From Paenibacillus sp. FSL R7-0273 (GTDB taxonomy: Bacteria; Bacillota; Bacilli; Paenibacillales; Paenibacillaceae): a DNA stretch of 64,000 bases. The first letter of the stretch is position 1. Every line of letters begins with the position of its first letter. The notes under the pieces are model-generated. The model worked only from the letters and a program-made list of their open reading frames with translations. It was not told the DNA's origin and made no database searches. A program made the translations under genes and the position numbers. Positions 8,792 to 16,903 of the stretch are shown piece by piece. The stretch spans positions 2,119,501 to 2,183,500 of the forward strand of contig NZ_CP009283.1 in the NCBI RefSeq assembly GCF_000758625.1, in the 5' to 3' direction.

Positions 8792-9601
8792 ATGGGCAAC
8801 AACGAAGTGGAGGGACTGGAGCAGGCTGCTGGCGCTGAAGATTGGTTTTTGGACCTGGAGGAGGAGCTGCCGGCCGGGGAGGAACCCGGCTTACTTACTG
8901 TAGGTACACTTTATGGGGTTGGTGTGGGCCCGGGAGACCCGGAGCTGATTACAGTCAAGGCCTGCCGCCTGCTTAAGGAATGTCCGGTTATCGCCTATCC
9001 TGCGGCACGGAAGGGCGGGAAATCCTACGCCCACGAAATCGTGGACATGTATGTAAATGCGGAGGAGAAAACGATGCTGGGCCTTGTTTTTCCGATGACC
9101 AGGGACCCGGTACAGCTGGAGAACGGATGGCGCTGGACGGTGGAGCTGTGCTGGAATGAGCTGCGGCACGGCAATGATGTGGCTTTTGTAACGGAGGGCG
9201 ACCCTAATCTCTACAGCACCTTCATCCATCTGGCCCGGCTTATGCAGGAGCTGCATCCCGGAGTGCGCATTGTGTCTGTGCCCGGAATCTCCTCAGTGCT
9301 TGGTGCTGCCGCTGCCCTTGAACAGCCGCTCGCCGACGGCGACCAGCGGGTGGGCATTATTCCGGCGACGGATGACCGCGAGGCGCTTAAGGAGGCACTG
9401 CTGCAGCATGATACGGTGGTATTTCTGAAGGTGGCCAAGGTGCTGGATACCGTGCTTGATGTGCTGGATGAGCTGGGTCTCAGCGGAAAAGCCTCTGTAG
9501 TGACCAAAGTAACCTCGCCGCATGAAAAGGTATGGCGGGATGCCCGCGAGCTGCGCGGCCGGGAGCTGGAATACCTGAGCTTAATGGTGGTGAGCAAATG
9601 A
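8792..9601 (+). CDS. cbiL: Cobalt-factor II C20-methyltransferase CbiL
   Basis: 269 residues with a strong AAGGAGG ribosome site. The methyltransferase core begins near residue 40 with YGVGVGPGDPELITVKA, and EGDPNLYST and VPGISSVLGAAA follow. The first 38 residues are an acidic extension with many Glu that the family does not need. The enzyme methylates C20 early in the cobalt pathway. The stop overlaps cbiF as ATGA. Confidence 0.93.
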   Translation: MGNNEVEGLEQAAGAEDWFLDLEEELPAGEEPGLLTVGTLYGVGVGPGDPELITVKACRLLKECPVIAYPAARKGGKSYAHEIVDMYVNAEEKTMLGLVFPMTRDPVQLENGWRWTVELCWNELRHGNDVAFVTEGDPNLYSTFIHLARLMQELHPGVRIVSVPGISSVLGAAAALEQPLADGDQRVGIIPATDDREALKEALLQHDTVVFLKVAKVLDTVLDVLDELGLSGKASVVTKVTSPHEKVWRDARELRGRELEYLSLMVVSK

Positions 9602-10401
9602 GCGGACTTCAGCTGGAGCCTAAGGTATACATTGTCGGTGCCGGGCCGGGCGACCCCGAGCTGATTACTGTCAAAGGCAGCCGGATTCTCCGCTCGGCGG
9701 ATCTGGTTCTCTATGCGGATTCTCTGGTCAGCGAAGTGCTGGTGAGCAGTGCGAAGCCCGGCGCGGAGGTGGTGCAGAGCTCCGGACTTGATCTGGAGCA
9801 GCAGGTGGAGCTGATGGCCGGGGCTGTGAAGGAAGGCCGGAGCGTGGCGCGCGTGCACACCGGTGATCCGGCTATGTACGGCGCCATTCTGGAGCAGATG
9901 TCGCTGCTTAAGCTGTGCGGCATCCGCTATGAGATTATTCCCGGCGTCAGCTCCGTCTTTGCATCAGCGGCGGCGCTCGGGGCCGAGCTGACCGTGCCGG
10001 AGCTGACGCAGACGGTGATTCTGACCCGTGCCGGAGGACGTACGCCTGTGCCTGAGCGGGAGCAGCTCCGTACTCTGGCCGCTCACCATTGCACGGTGGC
10101 GCTGTTTCTCAGCGCGGCGCTGGCCGGGCATGCAGCCGGCGAATTTCTCGCTGCCGGCTGGAGCCCGGATACCCCTGTAGCCGTCGTCAAGCGGGCGACC
10201 TGGCCGGATCAGCAGATCGTGCGGACGACCGTGCAGCATCTGGAGCGGGACCTGCAGGAGGCCGGCATTACCATGCATGCCATGATTCTGGCCGGCTGGG
10301 CGCTTGACCCGGAGCTGGTGAACCGGGATGCCCACCGCTCGAAGCTGTATGACCGCGCCTTTACCCACGGCTTCCGGCAGGGGAGCAGCCAGGATGGCTA
10401 A
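9598..10401 (+). CDS. cbiF: Cobalt-precorrin-4 C11-methyltransferase CbiF
   Basis: 267 residues. VGAGPGDPELITVKG at about residue 13, HTGDPAMYGA and IPGVSSVFASAAALG match the CbiF/CobM family. ATG 9598 overlaps the stop of cbiL, whereas an in-frame start at 9532 would run back into cbiL without a ribosome site. The 3' end overlaps cbiG by eight bases. Confidence 0.94.
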   Translation: MSGLQLEPKVYIVGAGPGDPELITVKGSRILRSADLVLYADSLVSEVLVSSAKPGAEVVQSSGLDLEQQVELMAGAVKEGRSVARVHTGDPAMYGAILEQMSLLKLCGIRYEIIPGVSSVFASAAALGAELTVPELTQTVILTRAGGRTPVPEREQLRTLAAHHCTVALFLSAALAGHAAGEFLAAGWSPDTPVAVVKRATWPDQQIVRTTVQHLERDLQEAGITMHAMILAGWALDPELVNRDAHRSKLYDRAFTHGFRQGSSQDG

Positions 10402-11521
10402 GCGGTATGCGGCTGTAGCTATTACCCGTAACGGCATCGGGCTGGCGCTGAAGCTGGGCGGGCTGCTTGCGGATACCGAGGTCTATTGCTATGCCAAATA
10501 CAGCGGAGAGCTGGAGGAGATTCCGGGGGAGCGGCGGATATTTGACGGTCCGGTGAAGGAGCTGCTGCCTGGTCTGTTCCGCCGGTACGAGGCGGTTATT
10601 CTGTTCTTCTCCCTCGGAGCTGCTGTCCGGCTGATGGCTCCGCTCCTGGAGAGCAAGCGGACCGACCCTGCCGTCCTTGTGATTGACGAGGGCGGGGAGC
10701 ATGTTATCAGCGTGCTGTCCGGCCATCTGGGCGGGGCGAACCGGCTGACGCTGGAGATTGCCGGGCTGCTGCACAGCCATCCCGTCATTACGACGGCCTC
10801 CGATGTGCAGGGCGTGTTTGCGGCCGATCTGCTGGGCCGCGAATTCGGCTGGCGGCTGGAGGATTTCGCCCCGGTAAAGGGCGTAAGCGCCGCGCTGGTC
10901 AACGGCGAGCCGGTTGCTGTGCTGCAGGAAGCCGGAGAGTCCGGCTGGCTGCCTCCGGGAGCCGCACTGCCGGAGCATGTCAGGCGCTGCGGCGACATGG
11001 CAGAGCTTCTTCGGCTGCCTTTGCGCGCGGCGGTCATCATTACGGACCGGCTGCTGCAGCCCGCTGAAGCAGCAGCGCTCAGCGGGCTGCCGGCCGCAGT
11101 GTACCGGCCGCGCAGCCTGGTGCTTGGCCTCGGCTGCAACCGCGGGACAGCGGCCGCCGAGCTTGAAGCGGCCGTTCTGGAGACGCTGGAGGAGCTGCAG
11201 CTGTCGCCTTTAAGCGTCCGGGGTGCAGCTACCATTACGATCAAGGGCGATGAGGCCGGTCTGCTGGAGCTGTGCGGCAAATATGGCTGGGAGCTTGATC
11301 TCTATACAGTGGAGCAGCTGAATACAGTGCCGCTGGAGCAGCCTTCGGCGGTTGTGTTCAAGGCAACCGGGGCCTATGGCGTCTGCGAGCCTGCTGCCAT
11401 CCTGTCTGCAGGCGGCGGGAAGCTGCTGCAGCCGAAGAAAAAGAGCGGCAATGTAACCATTGCCGTTGCCAGAGTGGCCTATGGCGGCAGGGAGGAGCAA
11501 GCAGATGAAAGAACGCAGTGA
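10394..11521 (+). CDS. cbiG: Cobalt-precorrin-5A hydrolase CbiG
   Basis: 375 residues. Opens the ring-A delta-lactone and releases the two-carbon fragment as acetaldehyde, which completes anaerobic ring contraction. Domains in order are an N-terminal part with AVAITRNG and LFFSLGAAVR, a central part with SGHLGGANRL and ITTASDVQG, and a C-terminal part from about residue 246 with LGLGCNRGT and KATGAYGVCEPAA. ATG 10394 behind GGGGAGC is chosen. It overlaps cbiA by 17 bases. Confidence 0.94.
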   Translation: MAKRYAAVAITRNGIGLALKLGGLLADTEVYCYAKYSGELEEIPGERRIFDGPVKELLPGLFRRYEAVILFFSLGAAVRLMAPLLESKRTDPAVLVIDEGGEHVISVLSGHLGGANRLTLEIAGLLHSHPVITTASDVQGVFAADLLGREFGWRLEDFAPVKGVSAALVNGEPVAVLQEAGESGWLPPGAALPEHVRRCGDMAELLRLPLRAAVIITDRLLQPAEAAALSGLPAAVYRPRSLVLGLGCNRGTAAAELEAAVLETLEELQLSPLSVRGAATITIKGDEAGLLELCGKYGWELDLYTVEQLNTVPLEQPSAVVFKATGAYGVCEPAAILSAGGGKLLQPKKKSGNVTIAVARVAYGGREEQADERTQ

Positions 11522-12980
11522 ATTCACCGTTCAGGAGATAAGCCCCTGTGAACCGCAGTGCCGCCCGCGTCTGATTATCGCGGGAACAGGCAGCGGATCG
11601 GGCAAGACCACGGTGACGCTTGGGCTGATGCGGGCCTTTGCCCGGCGGGGCCTGAAGGTGCAAGGCTTCAAATGCGGCCCGGATTATATTGATCCGGCCT
11701 ACCACGCTGCAGTAACCGGACGTCCTGCCCGTAATCTCGACTCGTGGATGACCCCCCGCTCCTATCTGCAGGAGTATTTTCTGCGTTCTTCCGCAGATGC
11801 AGAGCTATCCATAGCGGAAGGGGTCATGGGGCTGTACGACGGAAAAGAAGCGGCAGAGCTTACAGGCTCTACTGCCGAAATAGCGCTTCTCACCGCCAGC
11901 CCCGTGCTGCTGGTGGTGGATGTTCGCAGCATGGGCCGCAGCGCGGCTGCAGTCGTGCTCGGCTTCCGGCAGCTGGAGCCGCGGGTACAGATTGCAGCGG
12001 TCATCGTGAACCGCTGCGGCAGCCCCTCTCATTACCGGACCGTTAAGGCGGCCATAGAAGCCGCCTGCGGCATCCCGGTAATCGGCGGACTGATGCGTGA
12101 TGCCGCACTGGACATCCCGGAGCGGCATCTGGGTCTGCTGCCCGCGCTGGAACGGGGCGAGCTGGAGCCGTTGTTCAGGCATGCCGCCGATATGCTGGAG
12201 GCAGGCGTGAATCTGGACCAGCTGCTGGAAATCGCGCAAGCTGCTCCTCCGCTGCAGTACATAGAGGCAGAAGGATCACCTTCTGTCCCGGCTGTTACAG
12301 TCCGGCAGGTTAACGGAGCTTCTCCCGTCATAGCGGTTGCCAAAGACGCAGCATTCAATTTCTATTATGCCGACAATCTGGAGCTGCTGGCGTGTGCCGG
12401 GGCCCGGCTGCTTGAATTCAGCCCGCTGTGCGGAGAGCCGGTACCGCCGGAGGCAGACGGTATCTATCTCGGCGGCGGCTTCCCCGAGGAGTTCGCTGCG
12501 GTCATCTCCGCGAATGCCGGATTCCTTGACGGCTTGAGAGCAGCCGCGGCACAGGGCATGCCGCTGTATGCGGAATGCGGCGGCTACATGGTGCTGGCCC
12601 GCTCCATCACCGACCGGGCTGGAGCCGAGCACCGGATGGCCGGTATTATCCCGGCTCATGCCGTTATGCAGCCGCGGCGGGCCGCGCTGGGCTATCGTGA
12701 GGTAACGGCGCTTCACGACTGCCTGCTGCTGAAGCAGGGTGAACAGCTGCGCGGCCATGAGTTTCATTATTCCGTGATGCATTATGATGCACTGGAACAG
12801 CAGCCGTATGCCTATGAGAGCAAGGGGCGCAGCGGCAGCCAGCCGGAGGGCTATCTCAAGGGAAATGTTATGGCCGCGTATGCCCATATTCATCTGGCAT
12901 CTTATCCAGCGGCAGCAGAGCGGTTCATTACTGCCTGCCGCTCATTCCGGAGCCGGAAAGCAGAGGGCTTCAGCCTATAG
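11505..12980 (+). CDS. cbiA: Cobyrinate a,c-diamide synthase CbiA
   Basis: 491 residues. Amidates the a and c side chains of cobyrinate using glutamine and ATP. The P-loop GTGSGSGKTT is near residue 25, FKCGPDYIDPAYH near 50, and the class I glutamine amidotransferase domain carries the Cys of YAECGGYMVL near 357. ATG 11505 is chosen because GGGAGGAG lies just upstream. It is the last cbi gene here; cbiP, cbiB and the cobU/S/T/C genes are not in the window. Confidence 0.95.
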   Translation: MKERSEFTVQEISPCEPQCRPRLIIAGTGSGSGKTTVTLGLMRAFARRGLKVQGFKCGPDYIDPAYHAAVTGRPARNLDSWMTPRSYLQEYFLRSSADAELSIAEGVMGLYDGKEAAELTGSTAEIALLTASPVLLVVDVRSMGRSAAAVVLGFRQLEPRVQIAAVIVNRCGSPSHYRTVKAAIEAACGIPVIGGLMRDAALDIPERHLGLLPALERGELEPLFRHAADMLEAGVNLDQLLEIAQAAPPLQYIEAEGSPSVPAVTVRQVNGASPVIAVAKDAAFNFYYADNLELLACAGARLLEFSPLCGEPVPPEADGIYLGGGFPEEFAAVISANAGFLDGLRAAAAQGMPLYAECGGYMVLARSITDRAGAEHRMAGIIPAHAVMQPRRAALGYREVTALHDCLLLKQGEQLRGHEFHYSVMHYDALEQQPYAYESKGRSGSQPEGYLKGNVMAAYAHIHLASYPAAAERFITACRSFRSRKAEGFSL

Positions 12981-12991
12981 AACGCTCAAAC

Positions 12992-13014
12992 AGCAGGGGC
13001 ATTATGTCCCTGCT
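12992..13014 (+). terminator. Hairpin after cbiA, possible weak terminator
   Basis: AGCAGGG (12992-12998) pairs with CCCTGCT (13008-13014), just after the cbiA stop. There is no T tract, so termination here is uncertain. Confidence 0.4.
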
Positions 13015-13033
13015 CCGCTTATATGTCAACCGC

Positions 13034-13062
13034 TTGTCATATGGGCTGCAGGCACGTATAAT
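13034..13062 (+). promoter_or_regulatory. Sigma-A promoter of the fructokinase gene
   Basis: TTGTCA (13034-13039), a 17-base spacer and a perfect TATAAT (13057-13062), 42 bases before the GTG start. It separates this gene from the cbi operon. Confidence 0.8.
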
Positions 13063-13104
13063 CATCTTAAGAGAGCGTTTTATTTTAGAGGGGAGAATGC
13101 TGCT

Positions 13105-13986
13105 GTGAGAGTGCTTGGAGCAATTGAAGCCGGGGGAACAAAGTTTGTATGCGGAATCGGACATGAGGATGGGACGGTCACTGACCGGGTCAGCTTCCCG
13201 ACAACAACCCCTGAGGAGACAATGGGACTGGTGCTGGATTATTTTTCAGGCAAGAACGTGGAAGCGCTCGGAATTGGCTCATTCGGACCGATTGACCCTA
13301 TACCCGGCAGCCCTACCTACGGCCATATTACCACTACGCCTAAGCCTCACTGGGGAGGCTATAATCTGGTGGGTGCGGTGGCAGAGCATTTCAATGTGCC
13401 TATCGGCTTCGATACCGATGTGAACGGGGCTGCTCTAGGCGAGTATACCTGGGGGGCTGCGCAGGGTCTGGACAGCTGCCTGTATATTACTGTAGGCACT
13501 GGTATCGGTGCGGGTGCTGTTGTCGGCGGACAGCTGATTCACGGCCTGTCCCATCCGGAAATGGGACATATTCTGGTTCCCCGCCATCCTGAGGATACCT
13601 ACAGCGGCTTCTGCCCGTACCATGGGGATTGCCTAGAAGGCCTGGCGGCCGGACCAGCCATCGGCAGCCGCTGGGGCAGACCTGCCGGCGAGCTGGCTGC
13701 CGATCATCCGGCCTGGGCGATGGAAGCCCACTATCTGGCCCATGCACTGATGAATTATGTGCTGGTGCTGTCGCCGCAGAAGATCGTGATGGGCGGCGGC
13801 GTCATGAAGCAGAGCCAATTATTCCCGCTGATTCATGCTAAGCTGCAGGAGCTGCTTGGCGGATATGTCCAGCATCCTGCACTGAATCAGGAGATCGGCA
13901 GCTACATCGTGCCGCCGCAGCTGGGCGACAATGCCGGTCTGGCCGGAGCGCTCGGCCTGGCTAAACTGGCGCTTGCCGGAGCCTGA
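13105..13986 (+). CDS. scrK: ROK-family fructokinase
   Basis: 293-residue cytoplasmic sugar kinase, most like ScrK/GmuE fructokinases. GAIEAGGTKFVCG opens the ATP-binding fold. The ROK DVNGAALGE and TVGTGIGAG motifs follow, and the zinc-binding FCPYHGDCLEGLAAGPAI is typical of this branch. GTG 13105 is preceded by GAGGGGAG; a longer in-frame start would run back into cbiA. It probably phosphorylates fructose at C6, although mannose is possible in this branch. Confidence 0.88.
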   Translation: MRVLGAIEAGGTKFVCGIGHEDGTVTDRVSFPTTTPEETMGLVLDYFSGKNVEALGIGSFGPIDPIPGSPTYGHITTTPKPHWGGYNLVGAVAEHFNVPIGFDTDVNGAALGEYTWGAAQGLDSCLYITVGTGIGAGAVVGGQLIHGLSHPEMGHILVPRHPEDTYSGFCPYHGDCLEGLAAGPAIGSRWGRPAGELAADHPAWAMEAHYLAHALMNYVLVLSPQKIVMGGGVMKQSQLFPLIHAKLQELLGGYVQHPALNQEIGSYIVPPQLGDNAGLAGALGLAKLALAGA

Positions 13987-13998
13987 TTCAAAAAGGGA

Positions 13999-14097
13999 TT
14001 GACTGTACGGAAATATATGGTATTGTAGTTTCTAACAGCATAGCATTTATGAGGAAGCACCTCTTTCACGATTTTCGTGGGAGAGGTGCTTTTTTTT
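13999..14097 (+). ncRNA. Possible short transcript with its own promoter and terminator
   Basis: TTGACT (13999-14004), a 16-base spacer and TATTGT (14021-14026) form a plausible promoter after the fructokinase stop. About 30 bases on, AGCACCTCT (14056-14064) pairs with AGAGGTGCT (14082-14090); with CACG/CGTG inside and two G-U pairs the stem reaches 15 pairs, followed by seven T. The product would be about 65 bases with no ORF. It could equally be just the fructokinase terminator. Confidence 0.45.
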
Positions 14098-14101
14098 GCG
14101 T

Positions 14102-14147
14102 AAAGATAAGAAAGGATAGGTTTCATCAATCCTTTATCCTTATCTTT
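14102..14147. repeat. Second intergenic hairpin
   Basis: AAAGATAAG (14102-14110) pairs with CTTATCTTT (14139-14147), and inside it AAAGGAT (14111-14117) pairs with ATCCTTT (14129-14135). No T tract follows. It stands directly after the first terminator-like hairpin. Confidence 0.6.
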
Positions 14148-14152
14148 CTCGC

Positions 14153-14194
14153 AGAACCGGATACCGTCCTGTTTAGGACGGCGCAGCCGGTTCT
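14153..14194. repeat. Third intergenic hairpin
   Basis: AGAACCGG (14153-14160) pairs with CCGGTTCT (14187-14194), and inside it CCGTCCT (14164-14170) pairs with AGGACGG (14175-14181). It ends 42 bases before the HRDC gene and could lie in its 5' leader. Confidence 0.6.
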
Positions 14195-14235
14195 ACTTGT
14201 GTGCCTGCTGTAAGATGACGAAAGTAGGGATTCAT

Positions 14236-15255
14236 ATGCAGATTGTATTTTTAAACAGGCTGTCCAGAATATCGGGAGCAGATCAGGAGGCCTATGCCCA
14301 GCTCTGGATCGGTGAAGAGGAGGGCGTCTGGCAGATCGGCTGGCGGGACTTTTCCGGCACCAGTGAGACCGATGAGCATATCTGGTATGAAGGCGGCTCG
14401 TGGAATGAAATGCTCTGCGTCTACAGGCATGAGCTGGCAGTGAAGATGGGCGACGGCTACCGGCCGCTGATTGACGGCGCGTTTCATGAAGAAGAGACGC
14501 TTGCCCAGCGCAGCCGGGAGCAGCTTAAGCTGCAGTATTACAGCGAGCGGCACGGAAATGAAGCCGTTTATGAAGCGTTGTGCGCCTGGCGCAGGGGCAA
14601 GGCCTCCAGTGAACGGAAGGCACCGTATATTCTCGCCAGCAACCGCCTGCTGCGGATGCTCAGCACCTTTCTGCCGCGCACGGAAGAGGAGCTGCTGCAG
14701 ATTCCGGGCGTCGGAGAAGGCAAGGCTTCGCAGTATGGCGGCGACTGGCTGGGCATTACCGCCGATATTCCGCGGGAGCACAGCTATCCGCTGAACTGGG
14801 TGAATGAGGCTGTAGAGGAGGAGGCCTTCTCTTCCTGGCTTTACAAGCAGAAGGAGCTCAAATACAAGAAGCAGCTTGAACGGCTGCGGCTGCGGCGGAT
14901 TCTGCTGCAGGGAATTGAGAACGGGCTTGGCATGGAGCAGCTGCAGGCTGCCGGCGGAATCAGCCGGCGTGAGGTGCTGGAGGCGGTCGAAGAGCTGGAG
15001 AAGGAGGGCTACTCCGTAGAGAAGCTGATTGAGCATGAACTGAAGGAGGTTACAGCGGAAGAGCAAGCCGCCATCTGGACAGCGTATGAGCTGATGGGGG
15101 ATTCCTTTCTGAAGCCTGCATTGTATAAGGCCTACGGGGACAGCTTTTCTCCGGCAGAGGGGCTGGACCTCTATTATGAGCGTCTGCGGCTGATCCGCAT
15201 CCGTTACCGGCGGGCCCAGCAGCTGCAGGCTGCAGGAGAAGTCGCAAGCTATTAG
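14236..15255 (+). CDS. HRDC-domain protein
   Basis: 339 residues. An HRDC-type helical domain lies at about 95-175 (YEALCAWRRGKAS, LPRTEEELLQIPGVGEGKA), as at the C-terminus of RecQ helicases, but no helicase domain is present. Residues 200-330 are rich in Leu, Glu and Arg and look like RecQ-C-terminal helix-turn-helix segments. A nucleic-acid-binding role is inferred only from HRDC. ATG 14236 fits the start MQIVFLNRLSR; the ribosome site (GTAGGGA) is weak, and an in-frame start at 14197 is possible. Confidence 0.8.
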   Translation: MQIVFLNRLSRISGADQEAYAQLWIGEEEGVWQIGWRDFSGTSETDEHIWYEGGSWNEMLCVYRHELAVKMGDGYRPLIDGAFHEEETLAQRSREQLKLQYYSERHGNEAVYEALCAWRRGKASSERKAPYILASNRLLRMLSTFLPRTEEELLQIPGVGEGKASQYGGDWLGITADIPREHSYPLNWVNEAVEEEAFSSWLYKQKELKYKKQLERLRLRRILLQGIENGLGMEQLQAAGGISRREVLEAVEELEKEGYSVEKLIEHELKEVTAEEQAAIWTAYELMGDSFLKPALYKAYGDSFSPAEGLDLYYERLRLIRIRYRRAQQLQAAGEVASY

Positions 15256-15330
15256 AAATAGCAAAGGCGAAGGTTCCCCATACTTTGCAGTAGCGGTAGC
15301 CTTCGCCTTAGCGTATTCGTCCGTTATCGT

Positions 15331-16266
15331 TCATAGCCAATCCTTTTTGCGGAAAATCACGAGCATTCCGCAGCCGAGCGTAACCATCACGGCAATTACG
15401 CCATAGTAGCCGTATTCCGAATGGGTTTCTGGTATATTGTCAAAGTTCATCCCGTAAATACCGGTAATCACGGTCAGCGGCATGAATATCGTTGTAATGG
15501 CGGTAAACACCCTCATAATTTCATTGGCGCGGTTAGCGATACTCGACTGGTAAGCTTCACGCAAGTTGCCCATGAGGTCGCGGTAGGTTTCAAAGGTTTC
15601 AGAGATCTTGACCGCATTTTCATAAATATCGCTGAAATACTTCTGTAATTGGTCATCGATCAGACGCAGGTCCTTTTTGTTCAGGGTGTTGATAACTTCC
15701 TTTTGCGGTCCAAGCATCTTCTTCAGCCACAAGATTTCACTGCGCAGACCGATGATCTCACTCAGGTGCGATTTCTTGGTGTGCATCAGAATATCTTCCT
15801 CAAGCTTCTCAATCCGCGCTTCAATCCGGTCACCGACAGAGAAGTAGTTGTCTACAACGATGTCAATCAGATGGTAAAGGAAGCGGTCAGGCCCGCTGAC
15901 CTCCTGCTCCCACAGGATGGGCTTAAGGACACGCAGCTCATGAATTTTCTGTTTGGTGACAGTTATAATGTAATGTCTGCCCAGGAATACGTTAAGCGCC
16001 CGGAGGAAAATTTCCTCATCATCAAACCGGATGCTGTTAACTACAATAAAATAATGGCTCTCATAAATTTCGATCTTCGGCCGCTGCTCCTCTTCGCTGA
16101 GGCAGTCCTCCACGGCAAGATCATGCAGATTGAACAGGGGCTGGAGCAGCTCCAGGTCCTCATCATCAGCATCGATCCAGTAAAACCCTTCTGCGGGCGG
16201 GGTCAGTGTTGCTTCAATGTCATCAATCGGGGTAAAAACCCCAGCGTTCACCAGCCGGATTTTCAT
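15331..16266 (-). CDS. corA: CorA family magnesium/cobalt transporter
   Basis: 311-residue pentameric channel for Mg2+ or Co2+. A large cytoplasmic domain is followed by two C-terminal membrane helices with the signature YGMNFDNIPE between them, and a short basic tail (FRKKDWL). ATG 16266 is chosen because AAGGAG lies eight bases upstream; the in-frame GTG at 16275 overlaps that site. It is preceded by a leader of about 260 bases. Cobalt transport is possible next to a cobalamin operon, but Mg2+ is the usual substrate. Confidence 0.93.
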   Translation of the reverse strand: MKIRLVNAGVFTPIDDIEATLTPPAEGFYWIDADDEDLELLQPLFNLHDLAVEDCLSEEEQRPKIEIYESHYFIVVNSIRFDDEEIFLRALNVFLGRHYIITVTKQKIHELRVLKPILWEQEVSGPDRFLYHLIDIVVDNYFSVGDRIEARIEKLEEDILMHTKKSHLSEIIGLRSEILWLKKMLGPQKEVINTLNKKDLRLIDDQLQKYFSDIYENAVKISETFETYRDLMGNLREAYQSSIANRANEIMRVFTAITTIFMPLTVITGIYGMNFDNIPETHSEYGYYGVIAVMVTLGCGMLVIFRKKDWL

Positions 16267-16329
16267 CTGATTCACTCCTTATGTCCCCGGTCTTCTCCAG
16301 GGGTATGCTAATTAAAGCACACGGAAAAA

Positions 16330-16421
16330 ATCAGCTTGGCCGGCAGTACAATCCGTGCTTAAGGCCGGGATGACGTTTCGAGGGCATGAAGAAGTGGTGC
16401 TCCCGCCGCCGGCAAGCTGAT
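16330..16421 (-). promoter_or_regulatory. Long-range terminator in the corA leader
   Basis: On the minus strand the arm at 16421-16408 (ATCAGCTTGCCGGC) pairs with the arm at 16344-16330 (GCCGGCCAAGCTGAT), with one bulge, and the second arm runs straight into six T. The loop is 63 bases. A competing stem, AAGCACGGA (16360-16352) with TCCGTGTGCTT (16325-16315), would trap the second arm. This looks like an attenuator. I do not recognise it as the M-box or another named riboswitch. Confidence 0.55.
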
Positions 16422-16481
16422 GTTAATCCTGTGTGGTTGCTCACTTTGCACGCATAACTGCGTACCCGGGTCGCCTTCCAT
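16359..16481 (-). CDS. Possible 40-residue leader peptide of corA
   Basis: An ORF inside the corA leader that starts with ATG 16481, eight bases after GAGGTGAG. It encodes MEGDPGTQLC at the N-terminus and ends in ETSSRP. Its reading frame covers the 5' arm of the leader terminator (16408-16421) and stops 14 bases before the 3' arm. Ribosome progress could therefore decide whether the terminator forms. Salmonella mgtA and corA have regulatory leader ORFs, but this peptide has no visible similarity to them. Coding is inferred only from position and ribosome site. Confidence 0.35.
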   Translation of the reverse strand: MEGDPGTQLCVQSEQPHRINISLPAAGAPLLHALETSSRP

Positions 16482-16532
16482 TCTTCTCTCACCTCTGCTC
16501 CTCGTCAATTGTGCCTTTTGAAACACTTGTCT

Positions 16533-16561
16533 AGTATAACGCCGGGGTATGCCTCTTTCAA
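16533..16561 (-). promoter_or_regulatory. Promoter of corA
   Basis: On the minus strand TTGAAA (16561-16556), a 17-base spacer and TATACT (16538-16533). Transcription would start near 16526, which gives a leader of about 260 bases before corA. Confidence 0.75.
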
Positions 16562-16605
16562 GCAAAATTCTTTTCATTTCAAGGGCTCTTCAGCATTGTA
16601 TGGAC

Positions 16606-16634
16606 TTGACGAAAAGCAGGTTCATGATTTAAAG
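16606..16634 (+). promoter_or_regulatory. Possible promoter of metA
   Basis: TTGACG (16606-16611), 17 bases, then TTAAAG (16629-16634), a weak -10. It lies about 35 bases before the SAM riboswitch. Confidence 0.45.
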
Positions 16635-16665
16635 TGAATTTTAAGAAAAAAATTGAATACAGCTA

Positions 16666-16796
16666 AATCTTATCAAGAGCAGGTGGAGGGACTGGCCCGA
16701 TGAAACCCGGCAACCGGCGTGTAAACGCACGGTGCTAATTCTTGCGGAAGCTAACAGGGGATACATACCCGTTGTTGGTTCTGGCAGATGAGAGAG
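16666..16796 (+). promoter_or_regulatory. SAM-I (S-box) riboswitch
   Basis: The conserved S-box order is present: CTTATCAAGAG (16669-16679), then AGGTGGAGGGACTGGCCC, GATGAAACCCGGCAACC, GGTGCTAATTC and the closing CAGATGAGAG (16785-16794), which pairs with the start to form P1. SAM binding is expected to favour the terminator downstream and shut off metA and metI. Confidence 0.97.
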
Positions 16797-16817
16797 GCGC
16801 ATATGACTGAACCCTAT

Positions 16818-16849
16818 ATGACCTTTCTCATGCGAGAAAGGTCATTTTT
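16818..16849 (+). terminator. S-box terminator before metA
   Basis: ATGACCTTTCTC (16818-16829) pairs perfectly with GAGAAAGGTCAT (16834-16845), followed by five T. It is the expression platform of the SAM riboswitch. Confidence 0.93.
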
Positions 16850-16903
16850 GCATGGAAATCAGTTCAAGCTCGGTACTAATTCGATTAAGGAGTGGACACA
16901 GCA

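Noticed and set aside
12784..13104. Extended N-terminus of the fructokinase reaching into cbiA
   Set aside because: The added segment overlaps cbiA, contains the promoter at 13034-13062, and has no family similarity. GTG 13105 has a ribosome site.
16315..16530. M-box (ykoK) or another named riboswitch before corA
   Set aside because: The conserved M-box blocks are not present in order; only an AGGTGAG fragment matches. It is kept as an unnamed leader.
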